Below are positions 23,950 to 32,442 of a stretch of 64,000 bases of DNA, one piece after another. Origin of the DNA: a virus; the IMG/VR virus record IMGVR_UViG_3300013306_000017, positions 1 to 64,000 of that record; one strand, given 5' to 3'. The position numbers were made by a program, and so were the translations under genes. Position 1 is the stretch's first letter, and each line of letters begins with the position of its first letter. The notes under the pieces are model-generated. The model saw only the letters and a list, made by a program, of their open reading frames with translations, did not search any database and was not told the DNA's origin.

Positions 23950-23979
23950 AATGTAGCAGGATGGAAAGATTTAAGTTTT
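23950..23979 (-). promoter_or_regulatory. Late-type promoter copy, protease/capsid operon
   Basis: AAAACTTAAA (23979-23970), 12 nt, then GCTACATT with -10 TACATT (23955-23950), preceded by T to give the extended TGnTAnnnT form. Only 8 nt separate the -10 from the ATG at 23941, so the transcript would start within about 1-3 nt of the start codon. Confidence 0.8.
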
Positions 23980-24034
23980 GAGACTCTTTGAGAAGTGAGT
24001 TTTTGGGAAACGGGAGAAGGCGTGAGAGTAGTCT

Positions 24035-24658
24035 TTAGAAGGTCTCTTCCTCGTACTCAATGATGCAGTTGCAGCGAGCGCCGCAAGGTGAATCTCCTAT
24101 CCGGCGAATCTCGTTGATGTCTTGCCAGCCAAGGTCATCTTCATCAATGCAAACATCACAAGAATCAACCCCACGGGCCATGACGCGGCGGGCAATGCTC
24201 AATCCGAATTCAATGTTGCGGTCAAGGACTGAGTTTTCGTAACTGCCAATTCCGGCCGTTCCGTACATCTCCGCGCGCGCAGGAATCGCGGCGGTTCGCT
24301 CAACAATGGTTCGGGGAACTGCCAGGGCAAAATCGCGCAAATGCTTGAACTGGAATTTCAGGTCTGCGCCAAGCTTGCCCCAATCCCTGGGCGTCATCGA
24401 ACCGCGCCCACCGCGTGCAATCACAACAGTCGCCGAGTGAAGGTTCTTTACTTCCTTCGCCATTAGCGCCTGCCACTTCGGAACACTGAGTTTTCCGGTT
24501 TGCATCTGACTGGCCCAGGCCTTCATGCGTGCGGCAGATGTTTTCACGAGGCCATCAATGAGACCGCGAACCTCTTTGGCAGTGAGGGCTCGTCCGCGCG
24601 CGGTTAGATACCGTTGCTGTTCAGCATCCCAGATGACGTTATCAAGAGTGAGAGGCAT
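24035..24658 (-). CDS. Minor head protein, Mu gpF-like
   Basis: 207 residues. The C-terminal cysteine pattern, CDVCIDED ... SPCGARCNC, is typical of phage head-morphogenesis proteins of the Mu gpF/SPP1 gp7 type, in which a metal-binding tail follows a helical core. It lies between portal and protease, the expected position. In such phages one or a few copies enter the head with the portal. Confidence 0.8.
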   Translation of the reverse strand: MPLTLDNVIWDAEQQRYLTARGRALTAKEVRGLIDGLVKTSAARMKAWASQMQTGKLSVPKWQALMAKEVKNLHSATVVIARGGRGSMTPRDWGKLGADLKFQFKHLRDFALAVPRTIVERTAAIPARAEMYGTAGIGSYENSVLDRNIEFGLSIARRVMARGVDSCDVCIDEDDLGWQDINEIRRIGDSPCGARCNCIIEYEEETF

Positions 24659-24664
24659 GAGAGC

Positions 24665-24871
24665 TTATTCGGTTTCCGCATCAAACAGCTTTGCCGCATC
24701 TTCATGACCGATGCGCCTTAACCAATTGCTGGTATCGTCCAAATCTTCCTGCGATACCTCGCTGAGTGCATCAAGTTCTGTTTCGGACCAATCAAATGCT
24801 TGTTCAGGAATATCAGGCTCAACGGCAGTTTTGGGCGGGTCAGTGAATGGCGGGCGAAATCTAAAGCGCAT
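24665..24871 (-). CDS. Small hypothetical protein between portal and minor head genes
   Basis: 68 residues, acidic C-terminus ('SEVSQEDLDDTSNWLRRIG') and an Arg/Pro-rich start (MRFRFRPPFTDPP). It fills the space between two head genes on the same strand with short gaps. No known motif; the continuous operon arrangement supports expression. Confidence 0.55.
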   Translation of the reverse strand: MRFRFRPPFTDPPKTAVEPDIPEQAFDWSETELDALSEVSQEDLDDTSNWLRRIGHEDAAKLFDAETE

Positions 24872-24901
24872 GACGTATCTCTAATAACACAGTTCGATGA
24901 A

Positions 24902-26419
24902 TCACGCAGCAGCGGGCTGCTGGGGCGCACTGGCCCGAGGTGGCCGACTGCCCTTGGCGCCAGGTTGCCCCGGCTGAGACTCAGGCTGATTCATTGGAGT
25001 GGGATTCGCCGCTGCGGCTTGCTGCGCAAGTTTCTCAGCTTTCCTTTCGGACTCTTCTCGAAGCTTCGCCCGTTTTCCAGGAACCACCGGCATGCCTGCC
25101 TGTTCTAGAACCCAATCCTGTTCTTCATCGCTCAGCTCAATCTTGGTACCTGAAACCTTCGACACCAAATCAGCGAGGTCTTTGAGATCGATGGTTTCAA
25201 CATCGCCATGCTCGAGGGTGGGCTGATTGTCTGTGCGCTTGCCGTTGAGTCTCAGCAACTTTGGAATGGCATGACGGTTGAAAACATCTTTGATGATATC
25301 GAGGAAGCCACCGAGCGCGATGGACAGCAGTTCCGTCTTAGCACTGGCCAGAGCGAACGAACCAACTTTGTCATGGCCCAACAGGAGGAAATCAGCCATC
25401 AGCGTCATGAGAATTCGAATGTCGTAACGCTGAATGATTTTCCCGGTGTCGAACAGTCGCGTACCGGCAGTGGAAAGCAGCTTCACGTCAAACATTCGTT
25501 GGTCAGTATTTGGGTATAAGTCTGAAGGAACCAACAGTGCTGCTTGTTCATCATTGCGGATGTTGGTAATGATCTTTTCGAACTCAACTCGGAGTTTTCG
25601 CTTGGGATCATCGGGTGACAACGTTGCGTCCAAATAAGCCGCCGGCATTAAGCCAACTGGCAAGCCAGCTAGATCCCGCTCGATTCCAATGCCTTCGATA
25701 TTCTCAATGCGCTGCTTGAAATACCAGGAACGATAGACGCGACGGCAGAGCGATCGGCCCTCCGGATTGTTCTTGTGGATTGAAGTTCGGAACAAAAGAC
25801 TCTTATCGATGGGAATAAAGTTGCGACTAAACCACGTCTGCTGCCACAAGCCCTGAATGCCGCCACGATCGTCGAGCTCCCATCGTTCGAGTGAATCCTG
25901 AGAGCGAATCGGCATTTTTCTCCAGCCGACAAGGTTGTCATTGAACTTGCTGATTGGCAGTTCTTCATCTTTGCCGGTTGTTGGATTCACAACTGACCCT
26001 GGCTTTTCACCCTTCCGCTGTTTGTAAACAATCTCGTGATAGCTCCAGCCCCAGGGCAGGAAGGAAAGAATCTCATTGATGAGGTCCTTCCAACTTTGAG
26101 ACATGTCATCCAGATTTGATTGAACGAACTCGGCTGTTGCCTTGCTATCGTTGTCATCACCGCCCGCCTTGATCTTCCAGTCAACGCCGCGCGTCAACTG
26201 TTCGACTACAAAGAACATGGCATGAATGACCGGATCGTTTGCCAGCATTTCATTAACGATGCGGCGCCAGCGCGCGCCCGCGAGCTCGTTAAGAAATTCC
26301 TCTTGAATCCAGCCGCCATATTGTTGCAGGCCGGTGCGTCCCAACTCATCAAAGTAGTCAGGCGCTCTCCTGGTCGGAAGGCTGATGTTCACATTAGTGA
26401 TTAACTGGTCGTCTGGCAT
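24902..26419 (-). CDS. Portal protein
   Basis: 505 residues. The core (AMFFVVEQLTRGVDWKIKAG, SFLPWGWSYHEIVYK, FRTSIHKNNPEGRSLCRRVY) matches the Mu gp29/DUF935-type portal family, including the 'P-W-G-(W/F)-S' loop and the wing. The C-terminus is a Gln/Pro/Ala-rich tail. The portal forms the DNA entry ring. The start codon has no ribosome site and lies 9 nt after a promoter -10, suggesting a nearly leaderless transcript. Confidence 0.88.
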   Translation of the reverse strand: MPDDQLITNVNISLPTRRAPDYFDELGRTGLQQYGGWIQEEFLNELAGARWRRIVNEMLANDPVIHAMFFVVEQLTRGVDWKIKAGGDDNDSKATAEFVQSNLDDMSQSWKDLINEILSFLPWGWSYHEIVYKQRKGEKPGSVVNPTTGKDEELPISKFNDNLVGWRKMPIRSQDSLERWELDDRGGIQGLWQQTWFSRNFIPIDKSLLFRTSIHKNNPEGRSLCRRVYRSWYFKQRIENIEGIGIERDLAGLPVGLMPAAYLDATLSPDDPKRKLRVEFEKIITNIRNDEQAALLVPSDLYPNTDQRMFDVKLLSTAGTRLFDTGKIIQRYDIRILMTLMADFLLLGHDKVGSFALASAKTELLSIALGGFLDIIKDVFNRHAIPKLLRLNGKRTDNQPTLEHGDVETIDLKDLADLVSKVSGTKIELSDEEQDWVLEQAGMPVVPGKRAKLREESERKAEKLAQQAAAANPTPMNQPESQPGQPGAKGSRPPRASAPQQPAAA

Positions 26420-26428
26420 GTGCGCTCG

Positions 26429-26458
26429 ATGGTAGCAGGAACGTTTGATTTAGGTTTT
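26429..26458 (-). promoter_or_regulatory. Late-type promoter copy, portal operon
   Basis: AAAACCTAAA (26458-26449), 12 nt, then GCTACCAT with -10 TACCAT (26434-26429) in an extended TG context. One base differs from the common upstream box. Nine nt separate the -10 from the portal ATG, so the expected start of transcription is about 2-3 nt before the start codon. Confidence 0.78.
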
Positions 26459-26467
26459 CAGTCACGA

Positions 26468-26809
26468 TTATTCCAATGTGTCTTGAATAAGAACCGTGAC
26501 ATAGGGATCTTCCGGATTCGTGGGGAACGTATCCACGATGCCGGGGCGTCGGACTTCAAATTCAAGGTTGTAATGTCCGGCTGTATCAACATCGTTCGCA
26601 GTCATGGTGTAGCGCCAGGTACCAGTGGATTCATCCAACAGCTCAAAAGCGGCGCCATCAATCTTGTTTGTCGTGCTGCCCTGCTTTCGCATGAACACTT
26701 TCCGAGACGTCGAGCCTGACAGGTCAACCGGATCACCGTTAGCGTCGAGGAACTGTCCGCTGATTACCTTGCCAGCGTCACCGCGTTTGATTGTGATGTT
26801 TGGGTGCAT
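26468..26809 (-). CDS. BppU-like N-terminal domain protein
   Basis: 113 residues with one Ig-like domain: 'ITIKRGDAGKVISGQFLDAN', dLSGST, 'GTWRYTMTANDVDTAGHYNL' and EFEVRRPG, the pattern of the BppU_N family of baseplate or appendage proteins. It begins 1 nt from the stop of the 927-residue repeat protein, suggesting that the two are made together and may assemble together. Confidence 0.78.
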   Translation of the reverse strand: MHPNITIKRGDAGKVISGQFLDANGDPVDLSGSTSRKVFMRKQGSTTNKIDGAAFELLDESTGTWRYTMTANDVDTAGHYNLEFEVRRPGIVDTFPTNPEDPYVTVLIQDTLE

Positions 26810-26810
26810 G

Positions 26811-29594
26811 TTATTGAATCCTCACTGAGTTAGTACCGTCTGATTCCATTTCCACCTTGGTAGTGCCATCCGAATTCAATGCCACCTGACTTGTTCCGTC
26901 TGAATCGAGCGCAACGCTGGAAGGCGTTAGAACTCGCCGCGTGAGGAACTTGATCAAAGTCGCCAGTGCATGAGTAGCGAAGCTGATGGCCATGCGAGCG
27001 GATCGGATGACAGAGGCGGTGACCACTGCCGGGGCTGCAATAATGAAGCCGATAGCGCGCTGCACAGTCGGTGTCCCTGCGGCCTGGCTGGCTATGAGCA
27101 GCCCGGCATCACGTCGCACGCTCACAATTTCGCTGGCGATGGCGACCAAAATAAGCAGCGGAAAACGCAACACGGCCGGTATCGATGATGATGTTCTCAC
27201 GATCGCCATTTGCACGTTTCTGAGGGCGACCGGCTCACCACTGGAGATGGCCATCTTCACGAGTGCGACCGCGCGCTCAAGCAATGGCGCTGTCGAGACC
27301 GTCACTGATGAGTAAATCTGTGCCTGACGGGTGGAGGCCGGCATTCCAGGCGCAATCACGGACATCGGCACCAGTGCGGACTTGATGAGTTGCACGGCTG
27401 TAACGGAAGAAACAAGGAGCGCGGTAGCGGCCTTGCGGATGACTGTTGGCGTACTGGCCGCGATAACTACCAGGACACGACCCAGAAGAATGTCAAAGAG
27501 GATGGCCGCGCCCGTGCTCTGTGCTGAGATATGTTTATCAGGCTGAACGTTGACTTGTGGGGTGATCGCCAATGTGGCGCCTGCTTGCGGTGTCCAAGAT
27601 GCGCCACCTATTGCACCGCTGCCTAAGGTGGAACTTCCGGCCTCAGCGGAGTAATTGTTCTCTCGCGGCGCATCGATTCGAATTGAGAGAGATGGGCTCT
27701 TGATGGCAAATGAGAGGGCGGCGCTTGCCGCAGCTAAGATCCGGTGCGCGGACCTGAAGAGGCTAGGGGTGCCGCCTGCGTTAATCGAAACCAGATGCCG
27801 AGCCTCAATGGTTTTCGCCGGCGTTTCGTTAGCGGTGACACTGGGACAGACTTGCGGCTGGGCCAACACATGCGGTGCGGTAACTTGAGAGAGGGAGAAG
27901 GATGCGAGCCCCGGCTGCTTGCGCACCGCGGGAACGCTGACCAGACTCACCGCCCATGAGCGAAGCAGATGTTTGACGATGACGACCGCAACTGTGTTCT
28001 GGACTGAGATAACACTTCGCACCTGGCGCATCAGCGCCGGTACGCCAGTGGCTACAGCGATGATGATCTTGGTTACCTGACTAAGCAGTGAAGGTGTTGA
28101 ACTGGCTGCTTGGTCAACGAGCTTGGCCGCTTGCTTTGTGACGACAGGTGTCTCTGTTGTCGTTCGAGAGAACGGCTGAAGTTGCGCTTGTTTTGCCATC
28201 AGAGCCGCCTCTGCTGCGGTCAACACGATCAGCATACTTGGCACGCGCTTCAGCGAAATGACGCAAGCCGTGGACACTGACAGACCTGACGGCACGGATG
28301 ATGGACCAAACATCGTTCCACCCATGCCCCATGTGCCAAGCGTCGCGCTGCCGATGGTCAAGCCACCGCGATCGTAGAAAGTAACCAGCAGCGCTGTAGT
28401 CATGCTGGGAACATTTGCACTATTGACTGCCAACGCTCTGAGCACGCTCTTGACGATACTTACCGCAGCGGAATTGGTGGCGCTCAGTAGCTTTCCGGGC
28501 TGCTTTGTGATGCTCGGTATGGGCCCTGCACTCACGCTGGCCATTACCTTGTTCGCTTGCTTGAGCAGCAATGGAACTTCAGCTGACGAAAGACTCACCA
28601 CGCGCTGTGGGCTCCTGACAACGCTGGCGAGTTCCGCGCTGGCTACGCTCACAACTTTGCCGGGCTGCTTACTCAACGATGGAGTTTGAGTGGCGGTGGC
28701 GAGGATTGTCCTCTTTGGTTGCTTTGTGAGCGTGGCCACTTCGTTGCCTGTAACAGCAAGTGATTTGTTAACCTGGCGAAGCAAAACCGCTACTTCTGCG
28801 GATGACAAACTAGTCACTCGCGCTGGAGCCTTCACGACAGAGAGGGTGCAAGCCGTGGCCGCGCTGACAGTCACGCTCTGAGTGGCGCCAGCATTCTCCT
28901 TGAACGCAATAAAGAGTGAAGCCCGATCCGCGGTCGTGTCCGTCATGGTCGGATCGGATGTACTGGAGGTTCCTGTCAGGATGCGATATTCAATCGTTCC
29001 TGCCATGTGACCTTTTTCGCTGCCACCCGTACCCGAAAGAACTCCGGTCGTAGTGGTATAGCTGGCAGTAGTCGCAGACATCGTGCGTGTGTCTGTCTCG
29101 CTGGCTATCGCTCGGAAGAAAAGGTATTCAGCGCTGGACAATCCGGAGATGGTCATGCTGCCGGCATCAGCGTTGTCATTGGCTAAGACCTGGACAGTGC
29201 CAGCGATGGAAACTGTGCTGACCGCGCCCATCGAAAAGACTTCACACAAAGCGCCTTTGGCTACGACCGCGCCGGAGTAGGTTGTAGTGATGGTGTCGCT
29301 AGTTGTGAGTTGAGTGGTAATGACTGAATACCAAACCGCGACGGTCGCGCCATCTGCCGCCGCGCCGCCCACCGTGTTGGTGTACTCACCTGCCTTTGTC
29401 CAGGTGTTCCCCTTGGTGTCTGTGACATTGGTGACGTCTGAGGTTTGACCATCTGCGGTGCTGCGGTTATCGAGGGCTAGGATGAGGATGGCCAGGCGGC
29501 CAGCATTGATCGTGGCAGCGACAGGCCAGGCAGTGCTTGACTGCGAGGTTTCGTTTCCGCTGCTGACCGCCTGATTGACGTATGCGATTGCCAT
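26811..29594 (-). CDS. Large repeat-rich appendage or fibre protein
   Basis: 927 residues. The N-terminal domain (about 1-235) has 'NVTDTKGNTWTKAGEYT' and 'VAVWYSVITTQLTTSDTITT', like domains seen in phage appendage proteins. Then come some 30 repeats of 18-19 residues with the loose form 's-V-s-a-x-x-t-P-s-l-x-K-q-p-x-k', broken by two Gly-rich inserts (FYDRGGLTIGSATLG and the stretch around GSSTLGSGAIGG). It ends with three copies of 'D/ESDGT'. The regular period suggests a solenoid or long fibre on the virion. The ATG follows directly on an intrinsic terminator and has no ribosome site. Confidence 0.75.
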   Translation of the reverse strand: MAIAYVNQAVSSGNETSQSSTAWPVAATINAGRLAILILALDNRSTADGQTSDVTNVTDTKGNTWTKAGEYTNTVGGAAADGATVAVWYSVITTQLTTSDTITTTYSGAVVAKGALCEVFSMGAVSTVSIAGTVQVLANDNADAGSMTISGLSSAEYLFFRAIASETDTRTMSATTASYTTTTGVLSGTGGSEKGHMAGTIEYRILTGTSSTSDPTMTDTTADRASLFIAFKENAGATQSVTVSAATACTLSVVKAPARVTSLSSAEVAVLLRQVNKSLAVTGNEVATLTKQPKRTILATATQTPSLSKQPGKVVSVASAELASVVRSPQRVVSLSSAEVPLLLKQANKVMASVSAGPIPSITKQPGKLLSATNSAAVSIVKSVLRALAVNSANVPSMTTALLVTFYDRGGLTIGSATLGTWGMGGTMFGPSSVPSGLSVSTACVISLKRVPSMLIVLTAAEAALMAKQAQLQPFSRTTTETPVVTKQAAKLVDQAASSTPSLLSQVTKIIIAVATGVPALMRQVRSVISVQNTVAVVIVKHLLRSWAVSLVSVPAVRKQPGLASFSLSQVTAPHVLAQPQVCPSVTANETPAKTIEARHLVSINAGGTPSLFRSAHRILAAASAALSFAIKSPSLSIRIDAPRENNYSAEAGSSTLGSGAIGGASWTPQAGATLAITPQVNVQPDKHISAQSTGAAILFDILLGRVLVVIAASTPTVIRKAATALLVSSVTAVQLIKSALVPMSVIAPGMPASTRQAQIYSSVTVSTAPLLERAVALVKMAISSGEPVALRNVQMAIVRTSSSIPAVLRFPLLILVAIASEIVSVRRDAGLLIASQAAGTPTVQRAIGFIIAAPAVVTASVIRSARMAISFATHALATLIKFLTRRVLTPSSVALDSDGTSQVALNSDGTTKVEMESDGTNSVRIQ
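26925..28880 (-). repeat. About 30 diverged 18-19-residue repeats
   Basis: Units such as VTSLSSAEVAVLLRQVNKS, ILATATQTPSLSKQPGKV and VSVASAELASVVRSPQRV follow each other without gaps. Hydrophobic positions alternate, then a Lys/Arg-Gln-Pro turn occurs in each unit. At DNA level the copies have drifted, so the array is old and maintained by selection for a structure. Confidence 0.8.
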
Positions 29595-29635
29595 AAAAAC
29601 AAAGCGGGCCGGATCGTGCTATCGACCCGACCCGC
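29595..29635 (-). terminator. Intrinsic terminator directly before the repeat-protein start
   Basis: On the minus strand a 13-bp stem with two imperfect pairs (GCGGGTCGGGTCG against CGATCCGGCCCGC, 29635-29604, loop of 6) is followed by TTTGTTTTT, whose last T abuts the ATG at 29594. It would end the transcript from the genes at 29660-32333. Read-through, or a start just after it, is needed to express the 927-residue gene. Confidence 0.8.
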
Positions 29636-29659
29636 GTAATTCGCTCTGCCGTCAACGTG

Positions 29660-30040
29660 TTATCGATAACGGCGAATGTCAATAGTGCAGGGCGCTACAC
29701 CATCTGTCAGTTGCTCACCTAAGTCTCGGCACATCAGCCGCAATGTTGGCACGCCCTTGAGATTGATGACGTCGAGCCGAAGAGTGCCAACTTGGTCATT
29801 CTGTCCAACCTCCGGCAGCACTGTGCCGGCGAAGTCTCCGAAGCCATAGAAGATGCCAGGTGCGATACGCTTCCATTCGACCGGCCCGACGCTATTCTCC
29901 ATTTCCAACACAAGCGGATGGCCAGAGCCAGATTGTGCGAGCTGGGCACGATAGATGCCCAGCGAAGTCCAGCGCACGAGCGCGCGGCTGAACATAAGTG
30001 AGCCGAGGGGCAAGACGCCTAAGGGCTGATTGGCTAACAA
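29660..30040 (-). CDS. Hypothetical structural protein (126 aa)
   Basis: 126 residues, beta-rich, with no cysteine pairs or membrane segment. 'PLVLEMENSVGPVEWKRIAPG' and 'DVINLKGVPTLRLMCRDL' suggest a small baseplate or fibre domain, in keeping with its neighbours. It is last before the terminator. Not recognised. Confidence 0.55.
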   Translation of the reverse strand: MLANQPLGVLPLGSLMFSRALVRWTSLGIYRAQLAQSGSGHPLVLEMENSVGPVEWKRIAPGIFYGFGDFAGTVLPEVGQNDQVGTLRLDVINLKGVPTLRLMCRDLGEQLTDGVAPCTIDIRRYR

Positions 30041-30045
30041 AGAGC

Positions 30046-30735
30046 TTATTCCTCGTCGCGCAGTAATCCGTGGATATAGACTTCAACCGTTTGGGTGCTG
30101 CCGTAGGCAATATCGAACGCGACCTTGAGATGATCGCCAGCAGCCATCTTGATGCTTCTATCGGCTCGCACGATCAAAACATCATCCGGAGAAGTGAGCC
30201 CTGCAAGCGACGCGCTGGCAAAAACCGTTTCGCTTTCATCAGCGTAATACACCATCGTGGAATTGCCGCCACCAATCGTACCTGGTCCAGCGTTCAACAA
30301 ATAGAAATGAGTCGGAATGAAAACCTTACCGGCAGGGACTTCCCAATTGTTAATCCAATCGGTTGTGTTCATATCCGTTGGATACTCCCACACCCATCGC
30401 TCACCGCTGCCGACATCTTCCATCAAAGTCTTTGCGGTCAGTGGAGCGATGAAGCCATACACCTTGCCGACTGTGTTGTGATCGACATCTGCAGTCCCCT
30501 CCTGACCGCGCACCGCGTTTACAGTATCCGGATCATCCCATTCCATAACGCGGATAATCTCCACGTTCGGATCGTCTGCCGGATCGCCGTAGTCAGTTTT
30601 ATTCCAGATGACGGCATTGAAGGGAGGAACCGGAAATCTGGCTCCAGTACCAGGCGCAAGGGTGAGAAAATTCAGGCTCTGAGCAACGCCGGCTGCCAAA
30701 GTGGTTTTGGCAAAGTTTTTGAAATTGTCTAACAC
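30046..30735 (-). CDS. Phage structural protein with tail-type N-terminal domain
   Basis: 229 residues. The opening 'KTTLAAGVAQSLNFLTLAPG' then ARFPVPPFNAVIWN, 'NVEIIRVMEWDDPDTVNAVR' and GQEGTADV match a domain common at the N-terminus of phage tail and fibre proteins, where 'R-x-Q-E-G-T' closes the motif. It probably attaches an appendage. Close spacing to both neighbours suggests a shared transcript. Confidence 0.7.
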   Translation of the reverse strand: MLDNFKNFAKTTLAAGVAQSLNFLTLAPGTGARFPVPPFNAVIWNKTDYGDPADDPNVEIIRVMEWDDPDTVNAVRGQEGTADVDHNTVGKVYGFIAPLTAKTLMEDVGSGERWVWEYPTDMNTTDWINNWEVPAGKVFIPTHFYLLNAGPGTIGGGNSTMVYYADESETVFASASLAGLTSPDDVLIVRADRSIKMAAGDHLKVAFDIAYGSTQTVEVYIHGLLRDEE

Positions 30736-30765
30736 GATGAACCCTTCCCCTGGTGAGGCCCAGGA

Positions 30766-31239
30766 CTATGCGAACTTCAATTTGAAGGTGAGCTGAATTG
30801 AATCGCCAGTCAGCAGGTTAATCGTGGAGATGCCGGACAAGATCAAGGCATTGCCGGCGGATGAAGCATCGAACAGCCCCACCTCCGTCAAAGCTCTCCC
30901 GGCCGTCATCGTAATCGTGCCGACGACTTGCAGCGTGTCATTCGTCACGGTAGTCGTCACGCGGGTGACCGTGCCGGAGTTGCGCGTTTCCACTTCAGTC
31001 GTCAAAGCCGTGGCCGTCGAGTCCGCGGGCCCGGCGCCGGTGCCAATGGCTACATAGCGCGGCACAGTGCCGCCGATGCCGGACACCAGGTTAGAGCAGA
31101 TAGCCTTGCCAGCATCCTGGAAGAATGGGCCCGCGGCGAGAAGAAGCGGTCCTATGGATCCAAGCTGAATGGCTAACCCAATGACGAGCGCGAGCACAAA
31201 CCCGAGTCGCATGATGTCTTTGCGAAGTGTCTTGACCAT
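30766..31239 (-). CDS. Tail-fibre-like protein with hydrophobic leader
   Basis: 157 residues. The N-terminus (MRLGFVLALVIGLAIQLGSI) is a long hydrophobic leader, unusual for a virion protein. The remainder is the common phage domain 'RYVAIGTG ... VTRVTTTVTNDTLQVVGTIT ... RALTEVGLFDA ... SGISTINLLTGDSIQLTFKL', beta-rich and often joined to fibres. Whether the leader is cleaved or anchors the product in the membrane cannot be told. Confidence 0.65.
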   Translation of the reverse strand: MVKTLRKDIMRLGFVLALVIGLAIQLGSIGPLLLAAGPFFQDAGKAICSNLVSGIGGTVPRYVAIGTGAGPADSTATALTTEVETRNSGTVTRVTTTVTNDTLQVVGTITMTAGRALTEVGLFDASSAGNALILSGISTINLLTGDSIQLTFKLKFA

Positions 31240-31277
31240 TGGACCGTTCTCCTTACGATGTAGAATGAAACTGTGAA

Positions 31278-31592
31278 CTAGACGGTCGCGCCACCAGCAT
31301 CAAGGAACGATGCGAATGCTACGCGGTCCTTCAGTGCCTGTGGCGCATTCTCATCAAGTTCGGCTTCGACGCCTGAGAAGCGCAGCACATCATCGGCAGT
31401 GAAAATCTTCGGACAATCTGTTTTGCGGAGCTTGTCACGGTTCTCCCGGTTCCAATCATCCTCAAGTTCATCAATGAAACGCTCAAGCAACATCAGGCGA
31501 GCGCCTTCAGATTCGGAGGTAATACCGGTGACCTGGCAAAAGGCCGGAAGTTGAACCGTCTTTAGGTTGGCGATGTCGAATTCAGTTCGCAT
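31278..31592 (-). CDS. Hypothetical protein (104 aa)
   Basis: Start chosen at the ATG at 31592, which has AAAGGAG upstream; the longer frame starts at a TTG. Soluble acidic protein ('RFIDELEDDWNRENRDKLRK', 'FTADDVLRFSGVEAELDENA'). Its 5' end overlaps the preceding gene by 11 nt. Function unknown; position suggests an appendage-assembly helper. Confidence 0.6.
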   Translation of the reverse strand: MRTEFDIANLKTVQLPAFCQVTGITSESEGARLMLLERFIDELEDDWNRENRDKLRKTDCPKIFTADDVLRFSGVEAELDENAPQALKDRVAFASFLDAGGATV

Positions 31593-31887
31593 TAGGTCGG
31601 ACTCCTTTGACTTCAAATCTCAATCGCTGCCACAGGGCGCGGGCTAAATCCCCCAGCAGTTCTGTCAATGTTGGTTCGCGCTCAAATGAATAAGCCGCAA
31701 TCTGCTCGGTTTCTATCCTGCCGATTACGCCGTTTTCTCCGGCGAGCTCATACCCCCGCGGCTGGAGGCAGGCAGCGTCGGGATGGCTATTTGGATCACC
31801 GCAGCCACAGCGGGTGATGACGGCGGATATTTCCGCGCTTTCAAACGTGCCCTGGGGAACATCAACTGTGCGACCTTGAAGATTCAT
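31582..31887 (-). CDS. Hypothetical protein with Cys motif (101 aa)
   Basis: The ATG at 31887 is preferred over the TTG at 31944 because the extra residues look non-coding, but no strong ribosome site is seen for either. A CGCGDPNSHPDAAC segment may bind a metal. The C-terminal part is helical (LTELLGDLARALWQRLRFEV). Function unknown. Confidence 0.5.
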   Translation of the reverse strand: MNLQGRTVDVPQGTFESAEISAVITRCGCGDPNSHPDAACLQPRGYELAGENGVIGRIETEQIAAYSFEREPTLTELLGDLARALWQRLRFEVKGVRPNAN

Positions 31888-31976
31888 GTGAACTTTTGTG
31901 AGGCAGCAGGGACGCGAAAACAAACTCGACGTCCCTGCCCCCAAACTAACCGAGTGGAGCGAGGGCGGTTACTTAT

Positions 31977-32333
31977 TCAACAGCGGTATCCGTCCCGCCA
32001 AAGGCGTTTCATGGCAAATGCTTTTGAGATGGCTCGGCGATTCGAGTAAGCAGGCGGGTGAGCCTTCGGTCGTTTCATCACTGTGTTCACATGTTCCCGG
32101 CAGTTTGCGGAAATCGGAACAGCGGCCTCAGTTCCATGCTCAAGAATCGCGGGCCCAACGTCGCGCGCGGCCTGGCGGACATCGATGACGACGTCAAACG
32201 CAGGCGACGCAACTTGAGCAACGGCGATGACTTTGTTTTCAGAAGCAGACGTGCGGGCGGGACTGACAATGACCGCGCATACCATCAGAACAATGGTGGC
32301 GAGAGCCATGGCAATCGAGCGGGAAAGTTTCAT
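31977..32333 (-). CDS. Small exported protein with signal peptide (118 aa)
   Basis: AAGGAG 7 nt before the ATG. The N-terminus MKLSRSIAMALATIVLMVCA is a clear Sec signal with a likely cut near 'TSASEN'. The remainder is short, basic at the end and has two cysteines. It is first gene after a late-type promoter. A periplasmic or lysis-related role is possible; the family is not recognised. Confidence 0.6.
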   Translation of the reverse strand: MKLSRSIAMALATIVLMVCAVIVSPARTSASENKVIAVAQVASPAFDVVIDVRQAARDVGPAILEHGTEAAVPISANCREHVNTVMKRPKAHPPAYSNRRAISKAFAMKRLWRDGYRC

Positions 32334-32393
32334 CAGGAGTCTCCTTTGCGAAAATGGACGGTCTCAGAAATGACCTGTCTTTCAATCAGGCAG

Positions 32394-32423
32394 ACGGTAA
32401 CACGCGGGCGAGTTTTAAGTTTT
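32394..32423 (-). promoter_or_regulatory. Late-type promoter copy, appendage operon
   Basis: AAAACTTAAA (32423-32414), 12 nt, then GTTACCGT with -10 TACCGT (32399-32394) in an extended TG context. Predicted start of transcription about 55 nt before the ATG at 32333, leaving a normal leader with its AAGGAG. Confidence 0.8.
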
Positions 32424-32442
32424 GGGGTTCAACGAAAGGTGT

